DNA from: Sphaerisporangium flaviroseum
Lineage (GTDB): Bacteria > Actinomycetota > Actinomycetes > Streptosporangiales > Streptosporangiaceae
NCBI RefSeq assembly: GCF_039537005.1
Contig: NZ_BAAAZR010000019.1
Span: 124,001 to 188,000 of the forward strand
DNA: 64,000 nt
Reading direction: 5' to 3'
A model generated the notes under the pieces. The model was given only the letters and a program-made list of their open reading frames with translations, was not told the DNA's origin and made no database searches. The first letter of the stretch is position 1; each line of letters starts with the position of its first letter. The translations under genes were made by a program, and so were the position numbers. Positions 41,927-50,303 of this stretch are shown here, piece after piece.

Positions 41927-43366
41927 ATGAGCGGCAAAGGATTGAACGGCACCCCACTGACGGCGGACTTCGCCAACGGCGGGGTCTCGTACTGGTACCG
42001 GCAGATCGGCGTCCCCGAGCGCCGCACGGCCCTGCCCGGGCCCCGCGAGTACGACGTGGCGATCGTGGGCGGTGGCTACACCGGCATGTGGACCGCGTAC
42101 TACCTGAAGAAGGCGCAGCCCGATCTTCGCATCGCGATCCTGGAGAAGGAGTTCGCCGGGTTCGGCGCCTCGGGCCGCAACGGCGGCTGGCTGTCGGCCG
42201 AGTTCGCCGGGTCCCGTGAACGGCACGCGGCCGCGCGCGGGCGGCAGGCGATGATCGATCTCCAGCACGCCATGTTCACCGCGGTCGACGAGGTGATCGA
42301 GGTCATGCGGGCCGAGGGCATCAACGCCGACGTCCACAAGGGCGGCCTGGTCCACGTGGCGACCAACCCGGCGCAGAACCGCCGCATGCACGCGGAGCTC
42401 GCCGATCTTCGCTCGTGGGGGTTCGCCGAGCAGGACATGCGGCTCCTCTCCCGCGAGGAACAGGACGATCGCATCCGCGTGGCCGGGGCGATCTCTGCCA
42501 CCTTCAGCCCGCACTGCGCGCGCATCCAGCCCGCGAAGCTCGCGGTCGGGCTGGCGCGCGTCGTGACCGCCCTGGGCGTCGACCTTTTCGAGGGCACCAC
42601 CGTCACCGAGATCCGCCCGAGGGCCGGCGGCAAGGAGGGCAGGGCCGCGGCCGTCACCAACCGGGGCACGGTCACCGCCGAGTACGTCATCCGCGCGACC
42701 GAGGGCTTCACGGCCGGCATCCAGGGCCAGCGGCGCCAGTGGCTCCCCATGAACAGCTCGATGATCGTCACCGAGCCGCTCTCCGACGAGGTGTGGGACA
42801 AGATCGGGTGGCGGGACCACGAGCTGCTGGGCGACGAGGCTCACGCCTACTGCTACGCCCAGCGCACCGCCGACGGCCGCATCGCCATCGGCGGGCGGGG
42901 CGTGCCCTACCGGTTCGGCTCCCGCACCGACGTGCGCGGCGCCACCCAGCCGCAGACCGTGGCCGCGCTCCGCAAGATCATGACCACGCTGTTCCCCGCC
43001 ACCGCCGGGGCGAGGATCCACCATTCGTGGTGCGGTGTGCTGGGCGTGCCGCGCGACTGGTGCTCCACGGTCCACCTCGACCACGCCACCGGCCTCGGCT
43101 GGGCCGGCGGGTACGTCGGGAGCGGCGTCACCACCACCAACCTGGCCGGACGTACGCTCCGCGACCTGGTGCTCCGGCGGGAGACCGAGCTGACCGCCCT
43201 GCCGTGGGTGGGCCGCCAGGTGCGCCAGTGGGAGCCCGAGCCGCTGCGCTGGATCGGCGTGCAGGCGATCTACGCCCTCTTCCGCACCGCCGACCGCCAC
43301 GAGAGCGCCCAGATGGGCCGCACCTCCGCCTACGCCCGCCTGGCCAACCTCATCTCCGGCCGCTGA
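41927..43366 (+). CDS. FAD-dependent oxidoreductase (gamma-glutamylputrescine oxidase-like)
   Basis: A 479-residue DAO-fold flavoprotein. The FAD motif VAIVGGGYTGMWTAYYL begins near residue 45, followed by EKEFAGFGASGRNGGW, a signature of the PuuB/gamma-glutamylputrescine oxidoreductase group. GGYVGSGVTTTNLAGRTL closes the FAD site. The start at 41927 has GGAGGAG 6 nt upstream. It likely oxidises an amine or amino acid; no polyamine genes are adjacent, so the substrate is uncertain. The gene is monocistronic, ended by a strong hairpin. Confidence 0.85.
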   Translation: MSGKGLNGTPLTADFANGGVSYWYRQIGVPERRTALPGPREYDVAIVGGGYTGMWTAYYLKKAQPDLRIAILEKEFAGFGASGRNGGWLSAEFAGSRERHAAARGRQAMIDLQHAMFTAVDEVIEVMRAEGINADVHKGGLVHVATNPAQNRRMHAELADLRSWGFAEQDMRLLSREEQDDRIRVAGAISATFSPHCARIQPAKLAVGLARVVTALGVDLFEGTTVTEIRPRAGGKEGRAAAVTNRGTVTAEYVIRATEGFTAGIQGQRRQWLPMNSSMIVTEPLSDEVWDKIGWRDHELLGDEAHAYCYAQRTADGRIAIGGRGVPYRFGSRTDVRGATQPQTVAALRKIMTTLFPATAGARIHHSWCGVLGVPRDWCSTVHLDHATGLGWAGGYVGSGVTTTNLAGRTLRDLVLRRETELTALPWVGRQVRQWEPEPLRWIGVQAIYALFRTADRHESAQMGRTSAYARLANLISGR

Positions 43367-43377
43367 CGCCCTCCCGT

Positions 43378-43413
43378 GTCGTCCCCGCCGCTCGCCGAGC
43401 GGGCGGGGGCGAC
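43378..43413. terminator. Bidirectional terminator
   Basis: A 16-bp stem with one bulge and a three-base loop, formed by GTCGTCCCCGCC and GGCGGGGGCGAC plus an inner GCTC/GAGC arm, lies between the convergent oxidoreductase and hypothetical genes. Confidence 0.7.
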
Positions 43414-43486
43414 GGCGTTCAGCGTGCCGAGGCGGGCTCAGCCGCGGTTGCCCCAGGACGTACTCCATGGGCACGGTCCGGAAAAG

Positions 43487-43840
43487 TCACTCCTCCAGCG
43501 CGGTGAGCATGCCATGAAGGTGGGCGGCGGCGGTCTCGATGTCCTCATAGTCGTACTGCGCGGCCCGGACCTCGGCCGACAGGACGGCGCACTTGTGCAG
43601 CTTGTCGAAGTCGCCGTAGGGGAACCTGAACCGTGTCTTGGTGTTCTCCCCGTGCTCGTCGTCGATGCCGAGGAACCACAAGGAGTACTCGCCGAACCCG
43701 TGCTCGGCAATGAACTGGTCCTCCTGCTCGGGCGTGGGCCGGTGCACGTCCCATTCGGCCCGCTGGTCAAAGACGATCCGCCTGTCCTTGACCAGCTTCC
43801 TGGCATGCTCGTACGCCTTCAGGTTCAGACTCATCGCCAT
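43487..43840 (-). CDS. Conserved hypothetical protein
   Basis: A 117-residue soluble protein beginning AMSLNLKAYEHARKLVKD, with an unusually acidic, aromatic-rich middle (EYSLWFLGIDDEHGENT and FRFPYGDFDK). It is predicted mixed helix/strand, with no signal peptide or known domain that I recognise. The coding statistics are typical of the genome and the sequence is non-repetitive, so I consider it real. ATG 43840 and ATG 43834 are both possible. It lies 106 nt downstream of ctaB and may be in its transcript. Confidence 0.75.
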   Translation of the reverse strand: MAMSLNLKAYEHARKLVKDRRIVFDQRAEWDVHRPTPEQEDQFIAEHGFGEYSLWFLGIDDEHGENTKTRFRFPYGDFDKLHKCAVLSAEVRAAQYDYEDIETAAAHLHGMLTALEE

Positions 43841-43946
43841 GGCCGTCGCGCCCCCTGGTCCAACGTCTTCGCCGAGCCGCAGACGCGTCCCCACCTGCGG
43901 CCCTTGCGGATCTCTACCCGGCCAGAGCACCGCCGACCCGCAGGCG

Positions 43947-44882
43947 TCAGAGCAGGGAGTCGATGGCCACGGCGAGGAAGAGCAGGGCCAGGTAGGCGTT
44001 GGACCAGTGGAAGAAGCGCATGGGACGCAGGGCGACGCCGGTCTTGCCGGCGTTGACCCGGGCCAGGAGGCGGTAGACCTCCCACAGGCACATCGCGCCG
44101 AGGGCGGCGGCCGCGATCGCGTAGAACGGCGTGGTGCCGGCGACCGGCCACAGCAGGAGCGAGCAGATCACGGTCGCCCAGGTGTAGGCGACGCTCTCCA
44201 GCACGACCCGCCGCTCGCCCGCGACCACCGGCAGCATCGGGATCTTGGCGGCGGCGTAGTCCTCGCGGTAGCGCATGGCGAGAGTCCAGGTGTGCGGGGG
44301 CGTCCAGAAGAAGACCACGCCGAACAGCACCAAGGGCGCCCAGTCGACCCGCCCGGTGATGCCGGCCCAGCCGATGAGCACCGGCATGCAGCCCGCGATG
44401 CCGCCCCAGACGACGTTCTGCGAGGTGCGGCGCTTCAGCAGCATCGAGTAGACGAAGACGTAGAACAGGATCGCGGCCAGGGAGAGCCCGGCGGCCGCCC
44501 AGTTGACGGTGAGCCCGAGCCCGAGGGTCGACAGGGCTCCGAGCACGATCCCGAAGATCAGCGCGTTCCTCGGCGACACCTCGGCCATCGCCAGCGGGCG
44601 GCGCCGGGTGCGGCGCATGGTGGCGTCGATGTCCCGGTCGATGTAGCAGTTGAGCGCGTTGGCGCTGCCTGCCGACAGGGTGCCGAAGACGAGGATGGCG
44701 ACGGCCTTCCCGAGGGGAGGGAATCCGTGGGCGGCCAGGAACATCACCGGGAGCGTCGTGATCAGCAGCAGCTCGATGATCCGCGGCTTGGTCAGCGCGA
44801 CGTACGCCCGCACGGTGGCGAACGGCGAACGTCGCTCGCCTGCGATGGGGGCCGTCGGTGGCTTGGTGGTCAGCACCGTCAA
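43947..44882 (-). CDS. ctaB: Protoheme IX farnesyltransferase (CtaB/CyoE)
   Basis: A 311-residue UbiA-family prenyltransferase with about nine membrane helices. The first Asp-rich motif is NCYIDRDIDATMRRTRRRPL (residues 77-96) and the second is TWTLAMRYREDYAAAKIPML. It attaches farnesyl to heme B giving heme O, which CtaA converts to heme A. The start is a TTG at 44882 or a GTG two codons on, both weakly supported. It is divergent from tkt across 419 nt, the usual actinobacterial arrangement. Confidence 0.93.
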   Translation of the reverse strand: MTVLTTKPPTAPIAGERRSPFATVRAYVALTKPRIIELLLITTLPVMFLAAHGFPPLGKAVAILVFGTLSAGSANALNCYIDRDIDATMRRTRRRPLAMAEVSPRNALIFGIVLGALSTLGLGLTVNWAAAGLSLAAILFYVFVYSMLLKRRTSQNVVWGGIAGCMPVLIGWAGITGRVDWAPLVLFGVVFFWTPPHTWTLAMRYREDYAAAKIPMLPVVAGERRVVLESVAYTWATVICSLLLWPVAGTTPFYAIAAAALGAMCLWEVYRLLARVNAGKTGVALRPMRFFHWSNAYLALLFLAVAIDSLL

Positions 44883-45301
44883 GGCGCTTCCAGCGGGTGC
44901 GGGGTCAACGCGTAACCTCTGATTAGAGCGGATCCGTGAATGCGGGCATGAGCCAACGCTGAGGACTCACTGTAGTGCGGGGGGTCACCGGTCCCGGCAT
45001 CGGGGGCGAATGCCGCGGTAGCGGGTGCCTCAGATCGGGGGTTCATCCACGCTGGTGAACGGCCCTTCCCATGACCGGCCATCCGGCTCGCGTTCTGTGA
45101 CGAGAATCGCGTTCCAGACGGCCTGTCGGGGGCAGGGTTCTAGGGACGTGCACGCCCACTTTCCCCGGTCACATGTCAGACGCACGATGCATCTACGGTG
45201 GAGGGGATCGACCCGTTAGGGTCCGGTGTGGCATGAAAGCCCATACCGGACGGGCGGACGAGCCGAGCCCGGCGCCATCCAACCAATAGGAGATCGAGCA
45301 G
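44883..45301. other. Divergent promoter region ctaB / tkt with a leader hairpin
   Basis: This 419-nt region carries the promoters of ctaB and of the pentose-phosphate operon. At 45222-45250 TCCGGTGTGG and CCATACCGGA form a 10-bp stem (one G-U pair) with a nine-base loop, 50 nt before the tkt start, which could act in the tkt leader. No small gene is evident. Confidence 0.5.
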
Positions 45302-47413
45302 TTGAGTAGCGAACTCGTGCCAGACCTTGAGTGGGGCGACCTCGATCGGCGCACGGTCGACGTCGTACGCGCCCTCGCGATGGACGCGGTGGAGAAGGCG
45401 GGCTCGGGCCATCCCGGCACCGCGATGAGCCTGGCGCCCGCCGCGTACCTGCTGTTCCAGAGGGTCCTGCGTCACGACCCCTCCGACCCGGCCTGGACCG
45501 GACGTGACCGTTTCGTCCTGTCGGCAGGGCATTCCAGCCTCACCCTCTACATTCAGCTCTTCCTGTCCGGATACGGCCTTACTCTGCACGACATCGAGTC
45601 GTTGCGCCAGTGGGACAGCCTGACCCCCGGACACCCCGAGCACGGTCACACGATCGGCGTCGAGACCACCACCGGGCCGCTCGGCCAGGGCCTCGGCAAC
45701 GCCGTCGGGATGGCCATGGCCCAGCGGCGTGAGCGGGGCCTGCTGGACCCCGACGCCCCGCCCGGCGAGAGCCCCTTCGACCACCAGATCTGGTCGATCG
45801 TGTCCGACGGTGACATCGAGGAGGGCGTCAGCCACGAGGTGAGCTCGATCGCGGGCCACCAGAAGCTGGGCAACCTCAATGTGATCTACGACTCCAACCA
45901 CATCTCCATCGAGGACGACACCGCCATCGCGCTGTCGGAGGACGTGGCCAAGCGGTACGAGGCGTACGGCTGGCACGTGATCTCCGTCGACTGGACCGAG
46001 ACCGGGGAGTACGTCGAGAACGTCGAGGAGCTGTACCGCGCCTACCGCGCCGCGCTGGAGGAGACCGAGCGCCCGACGCTGATCAAGCTGCGCACGATCA
46101 TCGGGTGGCCCGCGCCGAACAAGCAGAACACCGGCAAGATCCACGGCTCCGCGCTCGGCGCCGACGAGGTGGCCGCCACCAAGGAGATCCTCGGCCTCGA
46201 CCCGGCGAAGAGCTTCGACGCTCCCCAGGAGATCCTCGATCACGCCCGCGAGGTCGTGAAGCGCGGACGCGCCCTGCGCGCAGAGTGGGACAAGAAGTTC
46301 GAGAGCTGGCGGGCCGCCAACCCGGAGCGGGGCGCCCTGTTCGACCGCATGAGCGCGCGCAAGCTCCCGGCCGGCTGGGAAGAGGCACTGCCGACCTTCG
46401 AGGCGGGCAAGTCCATCGCGACCCGCAAGGCCTCGGGCCAGGTGCTGAACGCGCTGGCCCCGGTGCTGCCCGAGCTGTGGGGCGGCTCGGCCGACCTGGC
46501 CGAGTCGAACAACACCACGATGGAGGGCGAGCCGTCCTTCATCCCCGAGGAGTACCAGACCAAGGCGTTCCCGGGGAACCGGTACGGCCGCACCCTGCAC
46601 TTCGGCATCCGCGAGCACGGCATGGGCTCGATCCTGAACGGCATCGCCCTGCACAACGGCACCCGCCCGTACGGCGGCACGTTCCTGGTCTTCAGCGACT
46701 ACATGCGCCCGGCCGTCCGGCTGGCGGCCCTGATGGGGCTGCCGGTCACCTACGTGTGGACGCACGACTCCATCGGCCTCGGCGAGGACGGCCCCACCCA
46801 CCAGCCGGTGGAGCACCTGTGGGCGCTGCGCGCGATCCCGGGCCTCGACGTGGTGCGCCCCGCCGACGCCAACGAGACCTCGGCCGCGTGGAAGGCCATC
46901 CTCGACCACACCGACCGTCCGGCGGCGCTGGCGCTGACCCGGCAGAACCTGCCGGTGTACGAGGGCACGGCCGACTTCGGGAAGGTCGCCAAGGGGGGTT
47001 ACATCCTGGAGGAGGCCTCCAACGGGCAGCCCGTCGTGATCCTCATCGCCACCGGCAGTGAGGTGGAGCTCGCCGTCGGGGCGCGCAAGCTGCTGGAGGA
47101 GCAGGGGTTCCCGGCCCGAGTGGTCTCGATGCCCTGTGTCGAGTGGTTCAACGAGCAGGACGACGCCTACAAGCAGACGATCCTGCCTCCGGCCGTGCGC
47201 GCCCGGGTGGCCGTGGAAGCGGGAATCGCCCTGGGCTGGCTGCAGTTCGTAGGTGAGGAGGGCGTGGTTGTGAGCCTTGAACACTTCGGCGCCTCGGCGC
47301 CGTACAAGACGCTGTACGAGCAGTTCGGCCTCACCGCCGAGCGTGTAGCCGCCGCCGCCAAGGGCAGCCTCGCCAAGACCGGGGCCGACAAAGGCCAGAC
47401 CACCGGAAACTAG
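45302..47413 (+). CDS. tkt: Transketolase
   Basis: A 703-residue thiamine-diphosphate enzyme of normal length. SAGHSSLTLYIQLFLSGY and the GDG motif region (VSDGDIEEGVSHEV to LNVIYDSN) bind ThDP-magnesium; FGIREHGMGSI contains the catalytic Glu of the pyrimidine domain. It moves two-carbon units between pentose, heptulose and hexose phosphates. The start is TTG 45302 with AGGAG 8 nt upstream. It opens the tkt-tal-pgi-zwf-opcA-pgl operon. Confidence 0.96.
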   Translation: MSSELVPDLEWGDLDRRTVDVVRALAMDAVEKAGSGHPGTAMSLAPAAYLLFQRVLRHDPSDPAWTGRDRFVLSAGHSSLTLYIQLFLSGYGLTLHDIESLRQWDSLTPGHPEHGHTIGVETTTGPLGQGLGNAVGMAMAQRRERGLLDPDAPPGESPFDHQIWSIVSDGDIEEGVSHEVSSIAGHQKLGNLNVIYDSNHISIEDDTAIALSEDVAKRYEAYGWHVISVDWTETGEYVENVEELYRAYRAALEETERPTLIKLRTIIGWPAPNKQNTGKIHGSALGADEVAATKEILGLDPAKSFDAPQEILDHAREVVKRGRALRAEWDKKFESWRAANPERGALFDRMSARKLPAGWEEALPTFEAGKSIATRKASGQVLNALAPVLPELWGGSADLAESNNTTMEGEPSFIPEEYQTKAFPGNRYGRTLHFGIREHGMGSILNGIALHNGTRPYGGTFLVFSDYMRPAVRLAALMGLPVTYVWTHDSIGLGEDGPTHQPVEHLWALRAIPGLDVVRPADANETSAAWKAILDHTDRPAALALTRQNLPVYEGTADFGKVAKGGYILEEASNGQPVVILIATGSEVELAVGARKLLEEQGFPARVVSMPCVEWFNEQDDAYKQTILPPAVRARVAVEAGIALGWLQFVGEEGVVVSLEHFGASAPYKTLYEQFGLTAERVAAAAKGSLAKTGADKGQTTGN

Positions 47414-47422
47414 GGAAGAGTC

Positions 47423-48532
47423 ATGAGCGAAAACCTGAAGCGCCTGACCGATCAGGGCGTGTCGATCTGGCTCGACGACATCAGCCGTGAGCGCCTGCGC
47501 ACCGGCAACCTCGAGGCGCTGATCCGCGACAAGTACGTCGTCGGTGTCACGTCCAACCCGACGATCTTCGCCTCCGCCATGAGCAAGGGCGACGCCTACG
47601 AGAGCCAGCTTCGCGACCTGGTGGTGCGCGGCGTCGACGTGGGAGAGGCCGTCAGGGCGATCACGACCTTCGACATCCGCTGGGCCGCCGACGTGCTGCG
47701 GCCCGTCTTCGACCGCACCGACGGGGTCGACGGCCGGGTGTCCATCGAGGTCGACCCGCGGCTGGCCAACCAAAGCGCCGAGCAGACCGCCGCCGAGGCG
47801 CGGGCACTGTGGTGGCTGGTCGACCGGCCGAACGTGTTCATCAAGATCCCCGCCACTCTCGACGGGCTGCCCGCGATCACCCAGGCGCTCTCGGAGGGCA
47901 TCAGCGTCAACGTCACGCTGATCTTCTCGCTCGAGCGCTACCGCGCGGTCATGGACGCCTGGCTCGAGGGCCTGGAGCGCGCGAAGGCCAACGGGCTCGA
48001 CCTGTCCAAGATCGAGTCCGTGGCGTCGTTCTTCGTCAGCCGCTTCGACACCGAGGTCGACAAGCGGCTGGAGAAGATCGGTACCCCGGAGGCGCTGGAG
48101 CTCAAGGGCAAGGCCGCGATCGCCAACGCCCGCCTGGCGTTCGCCGCGTATGAAGAGGTCGTGAACACCCCGCGCTGGCAGGCGCTCAAGGACGCCGGGG
48201 CCCGCCCCCAGCGCCCGCTGTGGGCCTCCACGGGGGTCAAGAACCCCGAGTACCCCGACACCATGTACGTCGACCAGCTCGTCACGGCGGGCACGGTCAA
48301 CACCATGCCGGAGAAGACCCTCGACGCGGTGGCCGATCATGGGAACATCGATGGCGACACCGTCCGGCCCTTCTACGAGCAGGCGTGGAACACCATGGCC
48401 GCGCTCAAGCAGGTCGGCATCGACTACGACGACGTGGTGAGGGCCTTGGAGGACGAAGGCGTGGAGAAGTTCGTCACCTCGTGGAACGAGCTGCTCGGCA
48501 CCCTTGAGACCGAGCTGAAGAAGGTCGGTTAG
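47423..48532 (+). CDS. tal: Transaldolase
   Basis: A 369-residue transaldolase of the long actinobacterial type. TSNPTIFASAM is the first signature; PNVFIKIPAT contains the Schiff-base Lys; SLERYRAVMDAWLEGLE and ASVASFFVSRFDTEVD-like motifs follow. It links the pentose phosphate pathway to glycolysis by transferring dihydroxyacetone units. It starts 9 nt after tkt with GGGAAGAG. Downstream are 139 nt of GC-rich sequence before pgi. Confidence 0.95.
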   Translation: MSENLKRLTDQGVSIWLDDISRERLRTGNLEALIRDKYVVGVTSNPTIFASAMSKGDAYESQLRDLVVRGVDVGEAVRAITTFDIRWAADVLRPVFDRTDGVDGRVSIEVDPRLANQSAEQTAAEARALWWLVDRPNVFIKIPATLDGLPAITQALSEGISVNVTLIFSLERYRAVMDAWLEGLERAKANGLDLSKIESVASFFVSRFDTEVDKRLEKIGTPEALELKGKAAIANARLAFAAYEEVVNTPRWQALKDAGARPQRPLWASTGVKNPEYPDTMYVDQLVTAGTVNTMPEKTLDAVADHGNIDGDTVRPFYEQAWNTMAALKQVGIDYDDVVRALEDEGVEKFVTSWNELLGTLETELKKVG

Positions 48533-48671
48533 AGCTCTGGCGGCCCTCGATCTCTGATTCCCAGGTGCACCGGCCGGGCGCCGACGGAGCCGGGCCGGGG
48601 CGCTTGCGGGAGTCATCGGCTCGTGCGCGGCGCGGAGGCGCCCGACCCCTCGCGAGGAGAAACCTTTAAGG

Positions 48672-50303
48672 ATGGATATGTCCGTAACGTTCGGTGACGA
48701 GGCGGTAGCCGCAGAGGCCTCCGTGGCCGTGCGGAAACTCGTCGAGGAGGGCGTGCCACAGGCGCTGTCCAACGGCGACCCCACCCTGTGGGGGCCCGAG
48801 GCCGAGGCGGAGGCGAGGGTCCGGCTCGGCTGGCTGGACCTGCCCACCACCTCGCGAGCGCTGCTGCCCGAGCTCGTCAAGCTGGTCGAGCGCGCCCGCG
48901 CCGAGGGCCTGGAGCACGTCGTGCTCGCGGGCATGGGCGGCTCTTCCCTGGCCCCCGAGGTCATCTGCGCCACGGCGGACGTGCCGCTGACCGTGCTGGA
49001 CACCACCGACCCCGGCCAGGTGCGCCGGGCGCTCGCCGACCGGCTCGACCAGACGATCGTGGTCGTGTCCAGCAAGAGCGGCACGACGGTCGAGACCGAC
49101 AGCCACCGGCGCATCTACGAGAAGGCCTTCCGCGACGCCGGCATCGACCCCGCAGGCCGGATCGTCGTGGTCACCGACCCCGGCTCTCCCCTGGAGCGAC
49201 TCGCGATCGAATCCGGATACACCGTCATCCTGTCCGACCCGAACGTGGGCGGCCGCTACAGCGCCCTGACCGCGTTCGGCCTGGTGCCGAGCGCGCTGGC
49301 CGGGGCCGACGTCGGGCAGCTGCTCGACCAGGCCGCCGAGGTGCGTCCCCTGCTCGGCCAGGACGACGGCAACCCCGGCCTCGACCTGGGCGCGGCGCTG
49401 GGCGCCGCGGCACTGGCCGGGCGCGACAAGCTCGTGCTCGACGACAGCCTCTCGGGTATCAACGGGTTCCCCGACTGGGCCGAGCAGCTCATCGCCGAGT
49501 CCACCGGCAAGCAGGGGAAGGGCATCCTCCCCGTGGTCGGCAGCGACCCGACCGACGCCGACGACGAGATCGTCGTGGGTGTGGACACCGAGGCCGCCGT
49601 GCAGGTCGACGGACCCCTGGGCGCGCAGTTCCTCGTGTGGGAGTACGCCACGGCGATCGCTGGGCGGCTGCTCGGCATCAACCCCTTCGACCAGCCGAAC
49701 GTCGCCGAGTCGAAGGAGAACACCGCGCGCATCCTGCGGGAGGCCGGCGACGGCCCCCTGCCCACCGGCACCCCGACGCTGGTCGACGGACCGGTGGAGG
49801 TCCACGGCGACCTCCCCGAGCACGTCAAGGACCTGCCCGGCGTCTTCACCGCACTGCTGGAGGACATCCCCGACCGCGGATACCTGGCGATCCTGGCCTT
49901 CCTCGACCGCGAGGCCGCCTTCGACGTCCCGGTCCCGCAGGACGCCTCCTTCGAGCTGATCACCGACATCTGGGCCGCGCACGACCCCGCCAGCCTCCAG
50001 GGCCTGCTGGCGATCAGGACCGAGCGGCCGGTCACCTTCGGGTGGGGCCCTCGCTACCTGCACTCGACCGGGCAGTACCACAAGGGCGGCCCGCAGAACG
50101 GTGTCTTCCTGCACCTCACCGGTGCGGTGCAGAACGACCTGCAAGTGCCCGGCCGACCGTACACCCTGGGCAGGCTTGAGCTGGCCCAGGCGCTCGGCGA
50201 CCTGGACGCGCTACGCAAGCGGGGCCGTCCGGCCGTACGCCTGCACCTGACCGATCGCGAGGCCGGTGTGAGGCACCTGCTCAGCGCCGCACGGGAGGTT
50301 TGA
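48672..50303 (+). CDS. pgi: Glucose-6-phosphate isomerase
   Basis: A 543-residue phosphoglucose isomerase-fold protein with SGTTVETDSHRR and NVGGRYSALTAFGLVP sugar-isomerase motifs and GMGGSSLAPEV near residue 90. Its length and its position between tal and zwf match the actinobacterial Pgi of this operon. ATG 48672 or ATG 48678 may be used; GAGGAG lies 12 nt upstream of the first. The stop overlaps the zwf start by one base (TGATG). Confidence 0.93.
   Translation: MDMSVTFGDEAVAAEASVAVRKLVEEGVPQALSNGDPTLWGPEAEAEARVRLGWLDLPTTSRALLPELVKLVERARAEGLEHVVLAGMGGSSLAPEVICATADVPLTVLDTTDPGQVRRALADRLDQTIVVVSSKSGTTVETDSHRRIYEKAFRDAGIDPAGRIVVVTDPGSPLERLAIESGYTVILSDPNVGGRYSALTAFGLVPSALAGADVGQLLDQAAEVRPLLGQDDGNPGLDLGAALGAAALAGRDKLVLDDSLSGINGFPDWAEQLIAESTGKQGKGILPVVGSDPTDADDEIVVGVDTEAAVQVDGPLGAQFLVWEYATAIAGRLLGINPFDQPNVAESKENTARILREAGDGPLPTGTPTLVDGPVEVHGDLPEHVKDLPGVFTALLEDIPDRGYLAILAFLDREAAFDVPVPQDASFELITDIWAAHDPASLQGLLAIRTERPVTFGWGPRYLHSTGQYHKGGPQNGVFLHLTGAVQNDLQVPGRPYTLGRLELAQALGDLDALRKRGRPAVRLHLTDREAGVRHLLSAAREV

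Noticed and set aside
45176..49114. A very long minus-strand open frame opposite tkt, tal and the start of pgi
   Set aside because: It is the antisense shadow of highly GC-biased genes: low-complexity (Arg/Gly/Pro/His-rich) and with no family motifs, while the plus strand encodes three enzymes with clear active-site motifs.
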